Source of the DNA: MGIIb-O5 sp036154155
GTDB lineage: Archaea; Thermoplasmatota; Poseidoniia; Poseidoniales; Thalassarchaeaceae
Reading direction: 5' to 3'
DNA length: 36,118 nucleotides
Assembly (NCBI GenBank): GCA_036154155.1
Contig: JAYZLP010000005.1
Coordinates: forward strand, 1 to 36,118
A program made the translations under genes and the position numbers. Positions within the stretch are counted from its first letter, which is position 1. Each line of letters opens with the position of its first letter. The notes under the pieces are model-generated. The model saw only the letters and a list, made by a program, of their open reading frames with translations. It had not been told where the DNA came from and did not search any database. This document shows positions 34,904 through 36,118 of the stretch, in pieces.

Positions 34904-35935
34904 TCACCGTTTTCGAGCAGTGACCTTCCCATCTACAACAAGGTCGACGTCTTCCAACTCTACGCTGGCCTTGCTCATCACTCCTCTAAGTTGGAAGCCA
35001 ACGCCCGTCGACCCCCCGAGTGCGGTATTGTCGCCAATCGCAATGTATGCTGAACCTCTAACTACCTGATCCTCAATTTGATTTCCTGAGATGTGAGATC
35101 TGGGATTCATCCCAAAGCCAAACTCTGCTATCGTCCCAACCTTCTCAATCAACGACGATCTAACTCTTCCCCTGGCCCGGTCCATCGCCCTGGTCACGTC
35201 CTCCGACTCCTCCCCTCCGGAAGTTCCTATCACGACACCATCCTCCACCAGGAGGGTGAGCGGCTCTTCCAGCCTGCGTCCCTCCCAGGAGCCGTCAATC
35301 ACTATCTTCCCATTTGCAGAACCTTCCTTGGGTAGAACGAAAACCTTCCCTGCAGGAAGATTAGTAATTTGGCCTGGGCGATTGCATATGCCGCTATCCT
35401 CCAGAACCCACCTTGCTCCGGTTCGGAAACTCAGATTTGTTCCAGCAGCCGATTTAACGACAACGCCCGTCCTCTTCCTAAGCAGGGGATTGAGTCCAGA
35501 AATCTCCTTCTTCATCGCCCCATAGTCAGCTGTCATCCCCCCTTTGGAAAGAATGTCCGTCGTAATTCCGGGCATAGAGGCTATTCTTACATTCTCCCTA
35601 GTGGCATTTCGACGAGCCCTCGTATGTGTCAGAGACGTCTTGGTAGCGAGGAGAACAACGTCCTGCTGCCTCATCAGCTCAGCAACAGGGGAAGGGGGCT
35701 CCATTCCCTTCTTGTGGCTAGGCGGCATCATCATCAGCAGGATTCTATCGGTGACCTCTGCAGTTGCCTCATACAGGGCACGTCCAACTTCCGAGGTCTC
35801 TGGGTCTGTAACCACTAGGACATGTTCTGAAGGCCTTATCTGCATACAGGTCCTTACTACCGACCTAGCGGCAGTCAGCATAGCCTCAGATAGTTCATCG
35901 GAAGCATCCTCAATCGTTTCTGGCTCCTCCGGCAT
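34904..35935 (-). CDS. M29/leucyl-aminopeptidase-like protein (COG2309), metal ligands altered
   Basis: 343 aa. The family is visible in VVVKSAAGTNLSF, GQITNLPAGKVFVLPKEGS with KIVIDGSW, IAEFGFGMNPR, the IEDQ block, AYIAIGDN and GVMSKASV. Typical M29 members have HIALGDN and a final HxDGV that bind the metals. Here those positions are Tyr297, and Gln315 with Arg317 (GFQLRGVM), and the usual PAGEV is PAGKV. So at least three metal-binding residues are missing. It may be an inactive homologue or work differently. First gene of a two-gene unit with the TPK-like protein; a TATA-like element lies 30-37 nt upstream of the ATG. Confidence 0.75.
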   Translation of the reverse strand: MPEEPETIEDASDELSEAMLTAARSVVRTCMQIRPSEHVLVVTDPETSEVGRALYEATAEVTDRILLMMMPPSHKKGMEPPSPVAELMRQQDVVLLATKTSLTHTRARRNATRENVRIASMPGITTDILSKGGMTADYGAMKKEISGLNPLLRKRTGVVVKSAAGTNLSFRTGARWVLEDSGICNRPGQITNLPAGKVFVLPKEGSANGKIVIDGSWEGRRLEEPLTLLVEDGVVIGTSGGEESEDVTRAMDRARGRVRSSLIEKVGTIAEFGFGMNPRSHISGNQIEDQVVRGSAYIAIGDNTALGGSTGVGFQLRGVMSKASVELEDVDLVVDGKVTARKR

Positions 35936-35964
35936 AGCCTTCCCCCGCCCCTCGGAGCAGGTCG

Positions 35965-35972
35965 TTATTCAA
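35965..35972 (-). promoter_or_regulatory. TATA-like element for the M29-like/TPK-like unit
   Basis: On the minus strand TTGAATAA lies 30-37 nt upstream of the ATG at 35935, with no Shine-Dalgarno between. It fits a leaderless or very short-leader promoter. Confidence 0.4.
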
Positions 35973-36035
35973 GGACACTGCGAATTGTCAAATCTTCTCA
36001 CCAAGGCAGTCATAGGTGGATATGGGGTGCGAAGT

Positions 36036-36118
36036 ATGATGGAAGGAGTCTGGACAGTTAGGATTCTCAGTGCCCTAGCCATCGCCTCAATTCTAGCTGG
36101 AACCTGGATGACCAACTC
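36036..36118 (+). CDS. Start of a secreted or membrane protein (cut by window end)
   Basis: Only 27 codons are present. Two ATG codons (36036, 36039) open a frame with a basic residue and then a hydrophobic run (VRILSALAIASILAGTW), which reads as a signal peptide or TM helix. A GTG at 36027 is in frame and could be the start instead. The frame is open to the end of the window. Function cannot be judged. Confidence 0.55.
   Translation, partial: MMEGVWTVRILSALAIASILAGTWMTN

Overview
The window is a gene-dense stretch of an archaeal chromosome with no rRNA, tRNA, CRISPR array or insertion sequence that I could recognise. Archaeal origin is indicated by the wyosine genes taw1 and taw2, a JAMM-motif protein, two stand-alone Lrp/RAM domains, and a promoter style in which AT-rich boxes lie about 25-35 nt upstream of start codons with no ribosome site (leaderless-type). 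Compactness together with large anchored surface proteins, secreted peptidases, UvrC and an AlkB-like oxygenase suggests a marine planktonic euryarchaeon of the Poseidoniia / Marine Group II type. That placement is inference from gene content, not a phylogenetic result.

Layout. 1-4252: FtsX-type ABC exporter permease (5' end outside the window) and its ATPase, which carries a C-terminal zinc ribbon. 4243-5310 (-): taw1. 5384-6868: secreted M28 zinc peptidase lipoprotein. 6865-7751 (-): two overlapping YbjQ-family genes, one membrane-anchored. 7796-8437 (-): membrane protein of unknown function. 8481-8939 (-): RimB/PF05618-type protease-like protein. 9062-12069: guaB-msrA-alkB-like operon. 12153-13453: two unknown membrane proteins. 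13445-14689 (-): MFS exporter. 14765-15301: oligoribonuclease. 15288-16896 (-): JAMM protein and taw2. 16958-19939: large type I surface protein. 19917-21617 (-): uvrC. 21655-23844: wHTH/STAND-like ATPase. 23846-26306 (-): operon of two RAM-domain proteins and an anchored subtilisin. 26396-31099: beta-helix plus PKD-like surface protein. 31077-33147: divergent GT2 and GT4 glycosyltransferases. 33234-34280: AI-2E family transporter. 34291-35935 (-): a TPK-like protein and an M29-like protein, both lacking residues normally needed for catalysis. 36036 to the end: start of a secreted or membrane protein.

How it fits together. Taw1 and Taw2 act in one tRNA-Phe wyosine pathway although their genes lie 11 kb apart. 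The M28 lipoprotein, the anchored subtilisin and the two very large anchored proteins describe a cell surface specialised for handling proteins and polymers. The glycosyltransferases could decorate such proteins or lipids. Genes inside operons tend to have Shine-Dalgarno sites or overlaps, while first genes look leaderless.

Convergent genes almost always overlap at their 3' ends, and no intergenic gap exceeds about 125 nt. The best candidates for new biology are the 993-aa surface protein whose start codon lies inside a perfect 9-bp inverted repeat, the RAM-RAM-subtilisin operon, the UvrC without its iron-sulfur cysteines, the guaB-msrA-alkB operon, and the adjacent pair of apparently degenerate enzymes.
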